Part shown: positions 7,319-14,457 of the stretch, one piece after another
Numbering within the stretch: position 1 is the stretch's first letter
Layout: every line of letters starts with the position of its first letter
From: an uncultured beta proteobacterium
Lineage (GTDB): Bacteria; Pseudomonadota; Gammaproteobacteria; Burkholderiales; Burkholderiaceae_B
Assembly: GCA_903924715.1 (NCBI GenBank)
Contig: CAIYCP010000357.1
Span: 1 to 16,395 of the forward strand
Length of the DNA: 16,395 nucleotides
Direction: 5' to 3'
Program-made: the position numbers and the translations under genes
Notes under the pieces: generated by a model
Databases searched by the model: none
What the model saw: only the letters and a program-made list of their open reading frames with translations
Told to the model about the DNA's origin: nothing

Positions 7319-7594
7319 ATGTCGCACGATCGTTTTGAGGTGCATCTGGCACGCACTGGGCTCACCATACAAGTTGATTCAGACGAATCTATTTTAGATG
7401 CACTGCTGTTGGCAGGTGTTCAGGCGCCATATCTTTGTATGGCGGGTAGCTGTTCAACCTGTCAAGTGTCCGTTTTAGAAGGCATTCCTGAACATCGTGA
7501 TTCAGTATTGACACAGGCTGAGCGAGATGCGCAGAACACGATGATGATTTGTTGTTCTCGTTCAAAGTCATCGCGCTTGGTGCTCGATTTGTAA
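7319..7594 (+). CDS. Stand-alone plant-type 2Fe-2S ferredoxin, similar to the C-terminal domain of VanB/phthalate dioxygenase reductase
   Basis: A 91-residue ferredoxin that should carry electrons to the Rieske oxygenase two genes upstream. The cluster ligands are C40, C45, C48 and C78 (C-x4-C-x2-C-x29-C). The pattern of GSCSTCQVSVLEG, the HRDSVL segment and the ending CCSRSKSSRLVLDL match the C-terminal ferredoxin domain of VanB/phthalate dioxygenase reductase enzymes. Here that domain stands alone, without the FMN and NADH domains. The ATG at 7319 is used; two other ATGs just before it are out of frame and the ribosome site (GGA) is weak. It ends the operon. The reductase partner must be encoded elsewhere. 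Confidence 0.92.
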   Translation: MSHDRFEVHLARTGLTIQVDSDESILDALLLAGVQAPYLCMAGSCSTCQVSVLEGIPEHRDSVLTQAERDAQNTMMICCSRSKSSRLVLDL

Positions 7595-7683
7595 GGTATA
7601 GAATTTTTAGTGAAACTTTTTTATTTTTAGATCATCATTAACCTTAAGAAGCTTGAGTGCATGATTCACGTGATGTCACCGAC

Positions 7684-8931
7684 CTAATGTGCAGACTCGG
7701 TTGAGTTTAATAGTTCATTCGTAAGCGCGGCCCCTTGTTCTTGCATCACTTTCTTAATGTCACGTGATTGTTGGATCGGGGTTCGTGCATGAGCCGGTTT
7801 GTGTTGACCTTCAAGATAGGCGCCCAGGCCGCGTGCGCGGTCAACCACGCCTTTGCCGAAATGCAGGGATTGTTTTTCAAAAGCATGCAAGGCTTGATCA
7901 ATATCGCCAGGTTGGGCCGCCAAGGCTTGTGCCAAGGTTTGCGCATCGATCGCGGCTTTTGTGATGCCTCCTCCAACGTGAGGCCTGGCAATAAAAGCCG
8001 CATCGCCGATTAGGGCAACTCTGCCAAATACTAAGCGGTTTGATTCGAGGTCATTGATTGCCTGAAAAAAAGGCTGAGGAACTTGATTGACAATACGCGC
8101 GAGCTGAGGCGCCAGCAATTTCTGGGCAGCGGCTTTGATGCCCTTGGTCAGTTCTTTTCGAATCAACGGTGGCGCGATCGCACTGCCGTGACAAATGCCT
8201 TTTTCGTCTGTGCAGAGGTCTTGTAACTCGCTTGCCGAGGCGGGGCGGTACCACACAAAGTTGTACGAACGTTTACCTCGAATATTCTCGTTGGTACGCC
8301 CTAACACTGGATACGCTAAAAACTGTTCACCTTCAGGAAACCCAAAGGCATAGTTTTCAAAAATCTGTGCATGATCCTCGGGCGAAAAATCATTTTCATC
8401 TACCATTCCACGCCAAGCGACATAGCCGGCGTAGCTAGGCTCGATTTCGGGGGCATAGTGTTGGCGAACCGTTGAGCGCAGCCCATCGGCGCCGACGAGT
8501 AAATCAGCAGCCTCGCGACTGCCATCACTAAAAATCGCGGTGACACGATCAGCGGCTTGCTCAATATCCACCAGTTGTTTACCAGCGTGATACTCGTGGG
8601 GTGGGACGAGCTCTTTCAAGGCGTTGTAGATCGTGGCCCAAGCACTCATTGTATGTAACTGGTTCACCTCATGTACGACCTCGCCCGAGGCCCCAAAACA
8701 TAAGCGCCTTTTGAGGGGGATACATTTGGCTTCTAGGTCTTTGATGCCTAGACTTGCCATGATGTCAAAGAGTTGACGATACGTACCAATGCCGGCACCC
8801 CGACTCGCCAAATCCCCTTGGGTGCGCTCATAGATCGCGATCTGCCACCCCTGCTTGCGCAACAAGTTTGCGGCAAACAAGCCCGCCAGCGAGCCGCCAA
8901 TGATGAGTGCACGCTTGCTATATGGTGCCAT
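7684..8931 (-). CDS. FAD-dependent aromatic hydroxylase, 2,6-dihydroxypyridine 3-monooxygenase-like
   Basis: A 415-residue class A flavoprotein monooxygenase. It has the FAD-binding GGSLAG at 12-17 with the E35 ribose-binding acid, a GADG box at 147-150 and a GD box at G309-D310 continuing as AAFIARPHVGGG. The middle segment EPSYAGYVAWRGMV and the later FLAYPVLGR resemble 2,6-dihydroxypyridine 3-hydroxylase of Arthrobacter nicotine catabolism and related enzymes. So an NAD(P)H- and O2-dependent hydroxylation of a hydroxylated (hetero)aromatic ring is likely. The last roughly 40 residues form a polar tail. The start is 2 bases downstream of the stop of the Bug receptor gene, so it is the third gene of the VOC-Bug-hydroxylase operon. 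Exact substrate unproven. Confidence 0.9.
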   Translation of the reverse strand: MAPYSKRALIIGGSLAGLFAANLLRKQGWQIAIYERTQGDLASRGAGIGTYRQLFDIMASLGIKDLEAKCIPLKRRLCFGASGEVVHEVNQLHTMSAWATIYNALKELVPPHEYHAGKQLVDIEQAADRVTAIFSDGSREAADLLVGADGLRSTVRQHYAPEIEPSYAGYVAWRGMVDENDFSPEDHAQIFENYAFGFPEGEQFLAYPVLGRTNENIRGKRSYNFVWYRPASASELQDLCTDEKGICHGSAIAPPLIRKELTKGIKAAAQKLLAPQLARIVNQVPQPFFQAINDLESNRLVFGRVALIGDAAFIARPHVGGGITKAAIDAQTLAQALAAQPGDIDQALHAFEKQSLHFGKGVVDRARGLGAYLEGQHKPAHARTPIQQSRDIKKVMQEQGAALTNELLNSTESAH

Positions 8932-8933
8932 GA

Positions 8934-9941
8934 TTAGCCGCCCAAGTTTTCAAGGCCAATCTTTTTAACGACCGTGCGCCATTTTTCAAGGTCTTCTTTT
9001 AACTGCTGGGCGAATTCGGCGGGCGTATTTCCAACTGTCCGTGTTCCGGTTGTGTTGGCTTGATCTTGCAAGGTTTTTGATGCTAAGGCTTTCACGACCT
9101 CATCACGTAGTCTTTGAACAATTGCTGTTGGCGTTCCAGCGGGTGCCAGCAAGGCATACCAAGAGCCCGCCAATACTTTAGGTAAGCCAAGTTCGGCGAA
9201 AGTCGGAACATCGGGAGCCGCGGCAGAGCGTTTGGTGTCGGCCAGCGCAATCGGGACGAGACGGCCAGCGCGAATATGAGGCAAGTCTAAAGAGAGGGAG
9301 TCAAACATGACCATGACGTTTCCTGCCATGACATCTTGGATGGCCTGAGCACTTCCTTGGTATGGAACATGTGTCATCTTAATGCCTGCTTCAGCACTAA
9401 AAAGTTCAGCGGCCAAATGGGCCGAGCTACCAATGCCAAACGAGGCATAGGTCACGCTACCGGGATCTTTAATTGACCGGTCAATGACCTCTTTTAAACT
9501 TTTGATCGACGAGCTGGGTGCTGCGGTCATGAGAAAGGCTGACTCAGCAACAATCGTCACCGGCACAAAGTCTTTGATCGGGTCGTAGGGTAGATTGGCC
9601 TTGATTGCGGCATTCATGGCCATCGAGCCTGTCGTGGCAGCCATGATGGTATAGCCGTCCGGGGCAGAGCGCGCGCCGAACGTGGTGCCGATTGCGCCAT
9701 TTGCACCAGCTTTGTTTTCAACCACAAAACTTTGACCGAGTTGTTGGGTCAGTAAATTTGCAACCGGCCGTACCCAAATATCAAGCCCGCCGCCTGCTAA
9801 ATAGGGACTGATTATTTTGACAGGACGGTCAGGCCAGTCGGCGGCGCTGCTGAGGGAACTTGTGCCGACGAGCAGCAGTACGGCGGATAGCCCCTTAGCG
9901 ACTCTGCTGAAAAGGATATGGGTGGTCAATATTTTTTTCAT
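8934..9941 (-). CDS. Bug/TctC family tripartite tricarboxylate transporter receptor (second of three)
   Basis: A periplasmic receptor of 335 residues. It begins with a signal peptide of about 34 residues (basic start with KK, hydrophobic core around 19-26, cleavage near SSAAD). The core signatures are WPDRPVKIISPYLAGGGLD (AGGGLD at 49-54) and ENKAGANG (75-82), then PDGYTIM. The usual PFxPGGxxD loop is altered here to PYLAGGGLD, so its ligand pocket differs from the other two receptors. It is the middle gene of the VOC-Bug-hydroxylase operon, 59 bases after the VOC stop, with a weak CAGAGA ribosome site. It has no membrane permease partner nearby. Context suggests it captures a substrate of the FAD hydroxylase. 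Confidence 0.92.
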   Translation of the reverse strand: MKKILTTHILFSRVAKGLSAVLLLVGTSSLSSAADWPDRPVKIISPYLAGGGLDIWVRPVANLLTQQLGQSFVVENKAGANGAIGTTFGARSAPDGYTIMAATTGSMAMNAAIKANLPYDPIKDFVPVTIVAESAFLMTAAPSSSIKSLKEVIDRSIKDPGSVTYASFGIGSSAHLAAELFSAEAGIKMTHVPYQGSAQAIQDVMAGNVMVMFDSLSLDLPHIRAGRLVPIALADTKRSAAAPDVPTFAELGLPKVLAGSWYALLAPAGTPTAIVQRLRDEVVKALASKTLQDQANTTGTRTVGNTPAEFAQQLKEDLEKWRTVVKKIGLENLGG

Positions 9942-10000
9942 CGTTGTCTCTGCGTTATTTTTATTTTTGATTTGGATACTCTTTGGTCGTTACGCTTGAC

Positions 10001-10879
10001 TTAAGGGGTGGTCCAAACGTAGGCCTCTTGTCCAGGTACAAAATTTCTGTTGTTTTGTTCTGCGTTTCGATTGATGAGTGGGCGTGCATATAAGGGATGC
10101 ATGAGGCTTCGAATTTCATGTTCGATGTGATGCAATATTTTTCCGCTGTCCAGGTCAATGACATCCCTGAAGCGATATTGATGCACGCTATCTTCTTGCG
10201 AAATCAGCTTACGAGCCATCAGTCTGTTGTAAGGGCCAGAAAAATCAGCGAGATAAATTTGTAGATGGTGATTGTCGTACGGTCGTTTGTCCGTGCTGTC
10301 TGCTTCGCGGTAGATCAGCGCCTGGCTAGGGCCAACCGAAATGCGGGCAAAGGTCCCTGCGTCGTCTTTGCCGGTACTGGCCTTGGCATGCATGATTTCG
10401 CGATAGAAACGTGCGATCGGTTCGGCACTGCCATGGTCAACCAGCATTTCTATGCAAGGCATTCCTAGGCTGATCTGACCAAACTGCGGCTCGGGTTCGT
10501 AGCACTTCAGGCGGTTGCCCCAGGGGCAGGTGACTAGCACGTGATCTGGATGTTCGGTCACACTGAATTGAGTGGCCTTTAACAGTTCTTTGACCGCAGC
10601 GAGGCGGGCAAGTAAGGCGGCACGACTCGGGATGACAATAAAAATGTTGCCACGCAACACCATGGCTTTTCCCGTGGGAAGATGAAACTGGTTACGACCT
10701 AAATTAATCCACATATTTGTGATTCCGGTCATCAAATAGGGATCGCGGGTAAAGCCCATGCCCATCGAGTAAAAAATGGTGGCGAGCGACTGATCGGGTA
10801 TCTCAAGATTGACATGCTCTAACGCAACAATATTGCCTAGATCACCCTCGCTACGATTAAATGTGCCGACGTTTTGCAT
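10001..10879 (-). CDS. Two-module VOC (glyoxalase/extradiol dioxygenase fold) metalloprotein
   Basis: A 292-residue protein with two vicinal-oxygen-chelate modules, about residues 18-130 and 140-260. Module 1 has a plausible metal triad: H22 in EHVNLEIPD, H66 in NQFHLP and E128 in CYEPEP. In module 2 the first-strand His position is taken by C142/I143, though H204/H205 and E253/E255 remain. Domain count and length resemble type I extradiol ring-cleavage dioxygenases, but the residues are not those of known catechol dioxygenases, so a lyase, isomerase or binding protein is equally possible. It is the first gene of an operon with a Bug receptor and an FAD ring hydroxylase. The start has AGGAG six bases upstream of the ATG. 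A ring-opening role is inferred, not shown. Confidence 0.78.
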   Translation of the reverse strand: MQNVGTFNRSEGDLGNIVALEHVNLEIPDQSLATIFYSMGMGFTRDPYLMTGITNMWINLGRNQFHLPTGKAMVLRGNIFIVIPSRAALLARLAAVKELLKATQFSVTEHPDHVLVTCPWGNRLKCYEPEPQFGQISLGMPCIEMLVDHGSAEPIARFYREIMHAKASTGKDDAGTFARISVGPSQALIYREADSTDKRPYDNHHLQIYLADFSGPYNRLMARKLISQEDSVHQYRFRDVIDLDSGKILHHIEHEIRSLMHPLYARPLINRNAEQNNRNFVPGQEAYVWTTP

Positions 10880-10900
10880 ATGGTCTCCTGCAGTGTTTGA

Positions 10901-10930
10901 TTTAGACTTATTTTTTCAACGGCATCGCAA
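10901..10930 (-). promoter_or_regulatory. Candidate promoter for the VOC-Bug-hydroxylase operon, overlapping a small inverted repeat
   Basis: Read on the minus strand, TTGCGA (10925-10930) and TCTAAA (10901-10906) are 18 bases apart, each a 4/6 match to consensus. GCATC (10922-10926) and GATGC (10931-10935) form an inverted repeat around the -35, a suitable place for a repressor or activator. The AGGAG ribosome site (10885-10889) follows. The promoter match is weak and may be chance. Confidence 0.33.
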
Positions 10931-11042
10931 GATGCAAGTAATGGTTTAACACAAGTGCTGCCCACATTAAAGTGGTTCATGTTGCAGTGCGAAGGTTGGT
11001 TCTCACGAAGTACTTCCGTTACTATGGTTGAGATTCAAAAAC

Positions 11043-11067
11043 TCACCTCAGTCTGCGATGAGGGTGA
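11043..11067 (+). promoter_or_regulatory. Leader hairpin ahead of the third Bug gene
   Basis: TCACCTCA (11043-11050) and TGAGGGTGA (11059-11067) can pair over 8 bases with one bulged G and an 8-base loop. The hairpin ends 7 bases before the AAGGAA ribosome site (11075-11080) of the TTG-started gene. It could tune translation or be a binding site; the sequence does not decide. Confidence 0.35.
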
Positions 11068-11088
11068 TGATCAGAAGGAAATCATCGT

Positions 11089-12063
11089 TTGAAGATTCAC
11101 TTTTTTATTGCGCGTGCCTTCTTGGGGGCAGTCCTCATGAGTCTCTGGGGGCTGTGCGTGTTGGCGGCTGAGTTTCCGACGGGTCCGATTACGATTGTGG
11201 TGCCGTTTGCGGCAGGCAGCGGAACAGACCAGACCGCGCGGGCGATGGCGCAGGCAATGACCGAAGCTTCGGGCGCCTCTTTCATTATTGATAACCGCGG
11301 CGGCGCGAATGGAATCTTAGCGGCCCAGTATGCGGCCCAGGCAAAACCGAATGGTTACACCATTTTGTTAACAACGAATACGACTCAGGTCGCGAATCAG
11401 CATTTGTACAAAAAATTACCTTACGACCCCGTGAAGGATTTTCAACCGATCGGTCTGATTGGCCGGGGCAGCATGTTTTTGGTGGTCAATGCACCTTCGA
11501 AGATCAGAACAGTTGAAGATCTGATCCGAACGGCCAATGAACGCCCGGGGACGTTAAATTTTGGGAGCGGTAGCTCGTCAAGTTTAGTGGGCTCTGAGCT
11601 GCTTAAACAGTTGGCAAAAATTAATGTGACTTCGGTGCCTTACAAAAGCAACCCTCAAGCTGTGAATGATTTGATGGGAGGGCAGATTGATTACATGTTT
11701 TTGGATAGTTCAACCGCATTGCCGCTGATTCGTGCAGGGCGCTTGCATCCTGTCGCAGTGAGCGCTGCGACCCGTTCGAATGCCGCGCCCGAGGTGCCGA
11801 CGGTTGCCGAAGCTGGTTTGCCTGGATTTGAGGTGACGTACTGGAATGCCGTTTATGCACCGGCGGGTACCCCACCCGAGGTTGTCGATACGTTGTTCGC
11901 TATGATTTCGAAGGCGGCGCTGTCAAGGCGTATGGTCTTACGGCAAGAGTCTTTAGGTGGTGAGGCTATTTCGAGTTCGCCTAAAGAACTGGCAGAGTAT
12001 CAAGCGCGAGAAGTGCGCCAGTGGGGTCAAATTATTCGGGCTGCAGGAATTGAGCCAGAATAG
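11089..12063 (+). CDS. Bug/TctC family tripartite tricarboxylate transporter receptor (third of three)
   Basis: A periplasmic receptor of 324 residues. The signal peptide is about residues 1-27 (KIHFFIAR start, hydrophobic core, cleavage near LAAE). The family signature is FPTGPITIVVPFAAGSGTD (AAGSGTD at 41-47) with DNRGGANG (68-75) and NGYTIL after it. The start is TTG at 11089, supported by AAGGAA eight bases upstream; nearby ATGs are out of frame. It is followed 29 bases later by a class III CoA-transferase, so the two probably form an operon for a carboxylate that is activated to a CoA ester after uptake. As with the other two, no TctAB permease genes are adjacent. The three receptors look well diverged from each other, not like recent duplicates. 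Confidence 0.92.
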   Translation: MKIHFFIARAFLGAVLMSLWGLCVLAAEFPTGPITIVVPFAAGSGTDQTARAMAQAMTEASGASFIIDNRGGANGILAAQYAAQAKPNGYTILLTTNTTQVANQHLYKKLPYDPVKDFQPIGLIGRGSMFLVVNAPSKIRTVEDLIRTANERPGTLNFGSGSSSSLVGSELLKQLAKINVTSVPYKSNPQAVNDLMGGQIDYMFLDSSTALPLIRAGRLHPVAVSAATRSNAAPEVPTVAEAGLPGFEVTYWNAVYAPAGTPPEVVDTLFAMISKAALSRRMVLRQESLGGEAISSSPKELAEYQAREVRQWGQIIRAAGIEPE

Positions 12064-12092
12064 GATGCCGTTGCTTCACGCAATATTTTCTG

Positions 12093-13244
12093 ATGGCTGA
12101 TACAAGTATGCAAAATATTCTTCAAGGCATCTCGGTCTTAGAGTTAGGCCAGGTGTTGGCGGGCCCCTTTGCGGGTGCGATCTTTGCGGATTTAGGTGCA
12201 GAGGTGATTAAGCTTGAGCGAATTGAGGGCGGCGATGATGCGCGTACGATGGGTGCTGCCTTTCGATATGGAGATGCGCTGAACTTCCATGTCTTTAATC
12301 GAGGTAAAAAATCCGTCGCAATTGATTTAAAAAGTCCGGATGGCATGGCGGCCTTTGAACGCTTGGCCGCACAGGCCGATATCTTTGTTCACAACATGCG
12401 TCCAGGTGTGACTCAGGCTCTAGGCATCGATGGCGCAGCGCTCTGTCAACGTCACCCTCAACTGATCTATTGCGAGATCTCGGCCTTTGGTCATACCGGA
12501 CCGATGCAAATGCAACCCGGCTACGAACCGCTGATACAAGCGTTTAGTGGGCTATCGAGTATTAATGGCGGGCCACAAGACCCTCCGATGCGCTCGGGTG
12601 CCTCAGTTTGTGATCAAGGGACGGGTATGTGGGCGGTGATTGGAGCGTTGGCGCTGTTGCAAAGACGAGGCCATACGGGACAGGGAGGTGTCGTGAGCAC
12701 CTCTTTGCTTGAAACTGCACTGGGATGGGTGGGGCAAAAGGCGGATGCTCATGCCAATCTGGGTCGTTTGCCCGAGCGCCATCGGTCTGGACATCCTGGT
12801 TTTGTGCCTTATGAATCCTTTGAAACACAAGATGCGCCAATTTTGATTTGCTGCGGAAACGATCGCTTGTTTACAAAGTTTGCGATAGAGCTGGGGCATC
12901 CAGAGTGGATCGACGATCCAAGGTTTTCGAGCAATCGTAATCGTCTCGCCAATAAAATAGTTTTACTAGAATTGTTAGTGCCGCTATTACAGACTCAGCC
13001 TAGAGCAGCGTGGATCACGCGTTTTAATGCAGCGGGGGTGCCTTGTGCGCCCGTCAATTCAGTAGCCGAAGCGCTCGCCGATCCGCAAGTGCAAGCGCTT
13101 AAGATGCAAAGCCGCGTACCCAATGAAGATTTTGTGTTGACGGCTTTGCCCATTTCGTTTGATGGCGAGCGACCTGAGCATCGTTTTGTTGCGCCAAGAC
13201 TTGGGCAGCACAATCAAGAATTCAACGTGTCAAAGAAAACATAA
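12093..13244 (+). CDS. Class III CoA-transferase, CaiB/BaiF family
   Basis: A 383-residue acyl-CoA:carboxylate CoA-transferase of the formyl-CoA/carnitine CoA-transferase family. The N-terminus shows the usual LQGISVLELGQVLAGPFAGAIFADLGAEVIKLE (about 10-42). The catalytic Asp forming the aspartyl-CoA thioester intermediate is D174 in SVCDQGTGMWAV. The GKKSVAIDLK motif is at 71-80. It transfers CoA between carboxylic acids without ATP, suiting activation of a pathway acid. The ATG at 12093 is used; an in-frame ATG at 12108 would give a start just before the conserved domain, and neither has a clear ribosome site. It shares a putative operon with the third Bug gene. The donor and acceptor acids are unknown. 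Confidence 0.93.
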   Translation: MADTSMQNILQGISVLELGQVLAGPFAGAIFADLGAEVIKLERIEGGDDARTMGAAFRYGDALNFHVFNRGKKSVAIDLKSPDGMAAFERLAAQADIFVHNMRPGVTQALGIDGAALCQRHPQLIYCEISAFGHTGPMQMQPGYEPLIQAFSGLSSINGGPQDPPMRSGASVCDQGTGMWAVIGALALLQRRGHTGQGGVVSTSLLETALGWVGQKADAHANLGRLPERHRSGHPGFVPYESFETQDAPILICCGNDRLFTKFAIELGHPEWIDDPRFSSNRNRLANKIVLLELLVPLLQTQPRAAWITRFNAAGVPCAPVNSVAEALADPQVQALKMQSRVPNEDFVLTALPISFDGERPEHRFVAPRLGQHNQEFNVSKKT

Positions 13245-13260
13245 ATACGCGCGTACGAGT

Positions 13261-13650
13261 TCAGCTCTTTAGTCTGAGAACGCACTTGTCACCACTTGCA
13301 CGGCGTTCGACAGTGATAGCGCTGAGTTGTGGGGCCGTGTTGATAAGTTGATCTTTGATAAATAGACAAAGATTTTCAAGTGTGACAGGCCCAAGATTCG
13401 CGATATCGTCTAAGAAATGATGATCTAACAACGCGCGCACACGTTCAATTTCTTTACGAAGATAGGCTAAGTCAAGCAACATACCCGAGAGTGGGTCAGC
13501 GTGCCCGCTCAGCGTGATCTCTGCTTCGTAGGTGTGGCCATGTATCCGGCGACTGCCTTCTGCATCAATGTCACGACTGAGTGTATGTGCAGCCTCAAAA
13601 TAGAATCTCTGTGATAGTTCAAATTGATGCTGTGCGATGATCTGCTTCAA
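13261..13650 (-). CDS. queD: 6-carboxytetrahydropterin synthase-like protein (QueD), without the canonical catalytic Cys
   Basis: A 129-residue T-fold enzyme that converts dihydroneopterin triphosphate to 6-carboxy-5,6,7,8-tetrahydropterin in queuosine/7-deazaguanine synthesis. Zinc ligands are H22, H37 and H39 (AAH...HGH). The D76-H77 pair lies in LLDHHFLDD and E115 in TVER. In E. coli QueD a catalytic Cys sits before the HGH motif. Here the corresponding stretch is AEGSRRIHGH, about two residues shorter and with no Cys; the only cysteines are C95 and C123. I recall this form from other Burkholderiales, so it may be a lineage variant. The start is TTG (13648-13650), overlapping the queE stop as TTGA, so it is translationally coupled. 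It converges with the CoA-transferase gene across 16 bases. Confidence 0.87.
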   Translation of the reverse strand: MKQIIAQHQFELSQRFYFEAAHTLSRDIDAEGSRRIHGHTYEAEITLSGHADPLSGMLLDLAYLRKEIERVRALLDHHFLDDIANLGPVTLENLCLFIKDQLINTAPQLSAITVERRASGDKCVLRLKS

Positions 13651-14279
13651 CGGATTTCCAAAAATTTATGTGTTTGTACCGATAGTCGCCACTCTGGATT
13701 TTTTTGACAGTAATCGATCGCTTTCGCGGTATTTTGCTTTTGAAACAAACCATCCATCGGTTGCAGAAGGCAATTTTCAAAACCAGTTGTGTCTAGTGTA
13801 TGAGGCATCAGTAAGGGTTGCGGATAAACGAGTTTGAGTTCATGGCCTGTTTTTTGGATCCAGTCGGCCCCAGCTTTTGGACTGACGCATATCCAATCAA
13901 TGCCAATTGGGACGGCAATGGTGCCATTTGTTTCGATCGCAATCTCAAAGTTTTCTCTGTGCAAAGCGTCGATAAGAGGCTGATCGACTTGCAGTAAGGG
14001 CTCTCCACCCGTGAGTACCACATAGCGATGCTGCTTTTGAGTGGGCCAGAGCGACGCAATCTGTTCAGCAAGTTCTTGGGCTGTTAAGAATTTTTTTCCG
14101 AAGGTCCCGTCGGTACCCACAAAATCGGTATCGCAAAACTGACAAATGGCACTGGATCGATCTTCTTCTCGCCCCGACCACAGGTTGCAGCCCGCAAATC
14201 TGCAAAAGACGGCAGGTCGGCCGGCTCTAAGACCTTCGCCTTGCAAGGTATAAAAAATCTCTTTAACACTGTAGGTCAT
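13647..14279 (-). CDS. queE: 7-carboxy-7-deazaguanine synthase, radical SAM enzyme
   Basis: A 210-residue radical SAM enzyme that turns 6-carboxytetrahydropterin into 7-carboxy-7-deazaguanine, the step after QueD in queuosine synthesis. The 4Fe-4S cluster motif is C31-x14-C46-x2-C49, the CX14CX2C variant described for Burkholderia QueE, not the usual CX3CX2C. Other landmarks are QGEG at 13-16, the SAM-binding GGEPLL at 91-96, ETNGT at 116-120 and SPKAG at 133-137. The ATG at 14277-14279 opens the two-gene queE-queD unit. This is housekeeping tRNA modification and marks the edge of the catabolic island. The final residues are polar and show nothing unusual. Confidence 0.95.
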   Translation of the reverse strand: MTYSVKEIFYTLQGEGLRAGRPAVFCRFAGCNLWSGREEDRSSAICQFCDTDFVGTDGTFGKKFLTAQELAEQIASLWPTQKQHRYVVLTGGEPLLQVDQPLIDALHRENFEIAIETNGTIAVPIGIDWICVSPKAGADWIQKTGHELKLVYPQPLLMPHTLDTTGFENCLLQPMDGLFQKQNTAKAIDYCQKNPEWRLSVQTHKFLEIR

Positions 14280-14322
14280 GATCGATTCTTATCAACAGAC
14301 GGATGACCTAACTAAGTTGAGT

Positions 14323-14337
14323 CATGCGATACGCATG
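14323..14337. repeat. Perfect inverted repeat upstream of queE
   Basis: CATGCG (14323-14328) and CGCATG (14332-14337) are perfect inverted copies around ATA, 44 bases before the queE start. A second one, TCGCA (14398-14402) and TGCGA (14409-14413), lies further upstream. Neither is followed by a T-run on the minus strand, so they are not obvious terminators of the preceding gene. They may be regulator sites or leader RNA hairpins. No preQ1 riboswitch sequence was recognised in the 178-base gap (14280-14457). Confidence 0.35.
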
Positions 14338-14457
14338 CTGCTTTAGGCTGCTAGTGCGGTTTGGTTCAATCTGTGTGGGTCGAACTGCTTCGAGGTGTCG
14401 CATTTTAGTGCGATCGCTTGATTAGGGCAATTCAGGTGCGTGGGGGCTTTGGGTGTT

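Noticed and set aside
7595..7683. T-rich stretch after the ferredoxin gene as a rho-independent terminator, plus the TCACGTGA palindrome at 7666-7673
   Set aside because: The T-runs are not preceded by a GC stem; the repeated ATTTTTAG is direct, not inverted. The 8-base palindrome is too short to call.
12562..12899. Two overlapping minus-strand frames of 92 and 98 codons inside the CoA-transferase gene
   Set aside because: They lie opposite the conserved catalytic part of the CoA-transferase, have low-complexity composition and no family resemblance.
13245..13260. A bidirectional terminator in the 16-base gap between the CoA-transferase gene and queD
   Set aside because: No stem with flanking T-run could be found; the genes simply converge closely.
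14280..14457. A preQ1 riboswitch upstream of queE
   Set aside because: No recognisable preQ1-I or preQ1-II core was seen on the minus strand; only generic small inverted repeats are present.
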